Positions 61,571 through 64,000 of a stretch of 64,000 nucleotides of DNA are shown in pieces. The DNA comes from Armatimonadota bacterium. Its GTDB lineage: Bacteria; Armatimonadota; Fimbriimonadia; Fimbriimonadales; Fimbriimonadaceae. The stretch spans positions 87,778 through 151,777 of the forward strand of contig JACRPN010000022.1 in the NCBI GenBank assembly GCA_016223145.1, read 5' to 3'. Position 1 is the stretch's first letter; every line of letters begins with the position of its first letter. The translations under genes were made by a program, and so were the position numbers. The notes beneath the pieces were generated by a model. It worked only from the letters and a program-made list of their open reading frames with translations, was not told where the DNA came from and did not search any database.

Positions 61571-63865
61571 CTACTTCCTGAACGCCAAATACCCCCAGAC
61601 GTGCGAGGTCGGGCCGAGCGACTGCATGACCGTGAACTCGTTCATCATGATCGTCCAGAACGAGTCGAACCACGTCTCAGCCTGCGGCCACTGGGAGCCG
61701 TCGGGGTACATGAACGGCCTCGCCAGCGTGAACCAAGGGCCTTCCTTCTCGACGTTGTAGTAGAGCGGGCCGTAGACCGTGATCCCTTCGGGCATGCGTC
61801 CGCCCCCCGAGTACCGGGGGTCGAGCATGAAGGGTCGCTTCACCGGATTCGAGCCCACACCACTCGTGAACACCGTGTTCGTGGGGTTCATGCCCACCAG
61901 GAAGCCGTTCGAGCGCAGCAGAGCGGCAAGGTACTTGGAGTCTCCCGTAACCTCGTGCGCCCAGATGAGGAACTTGCCTCCCAATGGGCTGACGTCACGT
62001 CCGTAGCCTGGGTACGCCCAATCGCCGGCATGGCCCTGGCGCAACGAGTTGGTCTGGGTTTGCTTGATCACTAGGTCCGCGCGGTCTAGAATGGCCCTCT
62101 TTGCTTGCTGGGCCAGGGAGAATGGAAGCCCTGTGCGGGCTATCAAGGCGGCCGCCTCTCCCTGAGCGCCCATCAATGAGCCCTCATTTGCCAGGTTGAG
62201 GTGTCGACTGAGGTCCTGCGCGTATCTGTCTTCTTTGGTTGTCGCGTAGAGCTCCGTAGCGGCGAACACTTTTGCGTCGAGCACGTCGGGCGGAAGTTTC
62301 TGCCGGTTGAGCCGCGCCAACTCTGAGACTCCCCAGTCGTAGGCTTTCTTTGCCGACGCCAGATACTCGGCCGACCGGGTGGCGTCGATAGCTTGGAGGA
62401 CTCGCGACAGCCGTGTCGCCGTGGCGGCATAGAGCCAGGAGCACCAGGGGTCGGGCGCATAGGCGAACAGCCGAAGGCGCGTGGTCCAGGAGACCTCGCC
62501 GTAGTTGGGGTGCTCCTCAAACTCCACGCCGCCCCGAATGCCGCCCTCGGGGGTCTGCATCCGCTTGTAGTGGTCCACGTTCCACATCGCCTCGGCGATC
62601 AGGTCGGGGATTTTGCCCTTGCTCTCCGGGATGTTCAGCTTGAGCTTCCTGATCGGGCCAGGGAAGAGCTCGGCCAGTTCCAGGAGCATCCTCGATGCCT
62701 CCAGGTGCTGGATGCGGCTATCCCAATCGCCCGCGTCCTTGTAGCCGCCCCAGGCGTTGGCGACGGTCCGGTTGGTCGCGCCTTTGACCAGGTTGCCAAA
62801 ATTGTCTTTGTCGGTGCCGAGGGCGTTCAGGCCGTTGCCCGAGTCCATCAAGCTGCACGTCGAGGCGTGAACCGCCGTGCCCGAATCCGGATGAAAGGCA
62901 CGGGGCGCGGTGTACCAGGAATAGGGTTTGCCGTGGGCGATGCCGTTGCGCTGAAAGTAGAAGCCCTTGGCAGCGATGGCGAATGCCCTTTCCCACACCG
63001 AGGGGCTGATCTCGAAATCGTAGCTGTAGCCGACGCCGGGAAGAACGACACGGTACTTGCCGGGGGTCTTCAGCGGGGAAAAGTCGAGCACGTAGACCGG
63101 CGCCTTGGCGCCGTAGTCGCCGTGCAAGGAGTCCTGTTTTGAACCGTCGTGAAACAGGGTGGCGGTCCCCGCAAACGCAGCCTTAGAGGTCAGGGCATCC
63201 ACGACCTCGAAGCGTGTCGGCACATAGCTGGACCCTCCGACCGAGCCCATCCAGAGGGTGAACAGGGCGCTCTTGTCGGGGTCGTCGGCGCGGTAGCCGA
63301 CCTGGTTGACGCGCAGGCCCTCTGTTCGGGTCTTTCGCGGGTCGAGGGTGCCGCGCCAAGAGCCGGCTCCCGGAATCGAGAGTTCAACGACTCCGACATC
63401 GGCTCGGTTCGGAAGGCGGAGATAGAGCCGGTGGACCGCCTCGCCGTCGAACTTCCAGCTTCCGATGCGGCCCAGATTGCCCGGGAAGGACTTGCGGGCA
63501 ATGGTCTCTGGCACGATCGGCTTACCTGCGATGCGCAAGCTGATTTCGCGGGGCTCGTCGGCATGCGCCGGATCCCACTTGCGTCCGATGGCGCGCTCGG
63601 CGGGTTGGATGAATTCGCCCTTCTTGCCGACGATCGCCCCGGCGTCCTCGCCGTTCTTGCGCCAAATGTGGTCGGCGGGAGGCAAGTAGCCGGGTTTGAA
63701 GTCCGGGTTCTTTTCGAGGGGTGGGGTGATCACGCCGCCGCCTCGGATCTCGACGGAAAGGACCGTCGGCTCGGCCAGGCTGACGACGGTGATGTGAGGA
63801 TCAAAGCTGTCCTGGGGACTCTGGAGGAAGACGGCGTAGAGAAGCATGCCGTAGGCGGCGCTCAT
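61571..63865 (-). CDS. Glycoside hydrolase family 9 (endoglucanase-like)
   Basis: The protein has 764 residues. After a signal-like N-terminus there is an Ig-like CelD_N-type domain (about 180-290) and the (alpha/alpha)6 catalytic barrel with the GH9 base Asp in GYKDAGDWDSR (near residue 365) and the acid Glu in MMNEFTV close to the C-terminus. It likely hydrolyses beta-1,4-glucans or similar polysaccharides outside the cell. A TAGAAC-like box is only 5 nt before the ATG at 63865. Confidence 0.88.
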   Translation of the reverse strand: MSAAYGMLLYAVFLQSPQDSFDPHITVVSLAEPTVLSVEIRGGGVITPPLEKNPDFKPGYLPPADHIWRKNGEDAGAIVGKKGEFIQPAERAIGRKWDPAHADEPREISLRIAGKPIVPETIARKSFPGNLGRIGSWKFDGEAVHRLYLRLPNRADVGVVELSIPGAGSWRGTLDPRKTRTEGLRVNQVGYRADDPDKSALFTLWMGSVGGSSYVPTRFEVVDALTSKAAFAGTATLFHDGSKQDSLHGDYGAKAPVYVLDFSPLKTPGKYRVVLPGVGYSYDFEISPSVWERAFAIAAKGFYFQRNGIAHGKPYSWYTAPRAFHPDSGTAVHASTCSLMDSGNGLNALGTDKDNFGNLVKGATNRTVANAWGGYKDAGDWDSRIQHLEASRMLLELAELFPGPIRKLKLNIPESKGKIPDLIAEAMWNVDHYKRMQTPEGGIRGGVEFEEHPNYGEVSWTTRLRLFAYAPDPWCSWLYAATATRLSRVLQAIDATRSAEYLASAKKAYDWGVSELARLNRQKLPPDVLDAKVFAATELYATTKEDRYAQDLSRHLNLANEGSLMGAQGEAAALIARTGLPFSLAQQAKRAILDRADLVIKQTQTNSLRQGHAGDWAYPGYGRDVSPLGGKFLIWAHEVTGDSKYLAALLRSNGFLVGMNPTNTVFTSGVGSNPVKRPFMLDPRYSGGGRMPEGITVYGPLYYNVEKEGPWFTLARPFMYPDGSQWPQAETWFDSFWTIMMNEFTVMQSLGPTSHVWGYLAFRK

Positions 63866-64000
63866 ACCCGGTTCTACGGGGTTAGGTGGCTGAAAGTGGG
63901 GCGTTCACGCAGGGACCACAGAGAACGCCAAGGCTTGCAGAAAGACCCCCTCACCCGGTTCGCCAAGGCTCACCGACCTCTCCCACAAGGGGCGAGGTGG
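63866..64000. repeat. Repeat fragments at the window edge
   Basis: A tail fragment of family B (GCGTTCACGCAGGGACC, 63901-63917) and a family C unit at 63947-64000 running to the window end. No gene is visible. Confidence 0.6.

Overview
The window is a GC-rich bacterial chromosome segment with about 50 protein genes, one tRNA and no rRNA, insertion sequence, prophage or CRISPR array. The gene set (RemA next to mreBCD, PEP-CTERM exported protein, FecR-like stalk protein, many secreted glycoside hydrolases, futalosine-type UbiA prenyltransferase, frequent GTG/TTG starts, promoter boxes lying directly against start codons) fits a free-living, polysaccharide-degrading member of a deep phylum. Armatimonadota (Fimbriimonadia-like) is my best guess, but it is an inference from gene content and no marker phylogeny was possible.

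Layout: 1-4.5 kb, a minus-strand operon of zinc-ribbon/TPR, TPR and PilZ proteins and a sigma-like HTH protein behind a double palindromic operator. 4.6-5.4 kb, an atypical SDR. 5.9-9.8 kb, the minus-strand operon remA-mreB-mreC-mreD-gdhA. 10.6-17.3 kb, pyrimidine genes (pyrG; pyrR-pyrB-pyrC), a lipoprotein, lgt and a basic Lys/Ala/Pro-rich protein. 17.3-19.4 kb, an AT-richer pair: a frameshifted transglutaminase-like exported protein and a paralogue-family protein. 19.5-27.1 kb, asnS, two ABC transporter genes, an Ig-like membrane protein and purH. 27.4-31.9 kb, a UbiA/MqnP prenyltransferase operon. 32-40 kb, sugar-nucleotide decarboxylase, tRNA-Gln, MGMT-like protein, a DinB/DUF1697 operon, glnS and a PEP-CTERM protein. 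40-56 kb, a thioredoxin, glycoside hydrolases and esterase (GH5, DUF4838, DUF1080, GH127), a predicted PD-(D/E)XK nuclease and an FdhF/YdeP-type oxidoreductase. 55.7-64 kb, ubiX, an SDR, gyrA, fluC and a GH9 enzyme.

Two window-wide regularities stand out. First, most genes that head a transcription unit have a TANNNT or CANNNT hexamer only 6-10 nt before the start codon and no Shine-Dalgarno, the signature of leaderless transcription, whereas several internal operon genes have clear Shine-Dalgarno sequences. Second, the intergenic space is full of small interspersed repeats: a C/G-rich hairpin element (family A), a REP-like hairpin (family B), a ~53-nt unit (family C), and heptameric, octameric and nonameric tandem arrays. 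Several of these occur in frame inside conserved genes (glnS, asnS, an amidohydrolase, an amine oxidase, an ABC ATPase), so repeat-derived peptides are part of housekeeping proteins. This behaviour resembles the palindromic elements of Rickettsia and is the most interesting property of the window.

Other points to check are a dihydroorotase with a zinc-ligand His replaced by Arg, an SDR lacking the catalytic Tyr/Lys, a 143-bp MITE-like element with 31-bp inverted repeats, and a stand-alone nuclease gene whose promoter overlaps the preceding stop codon.
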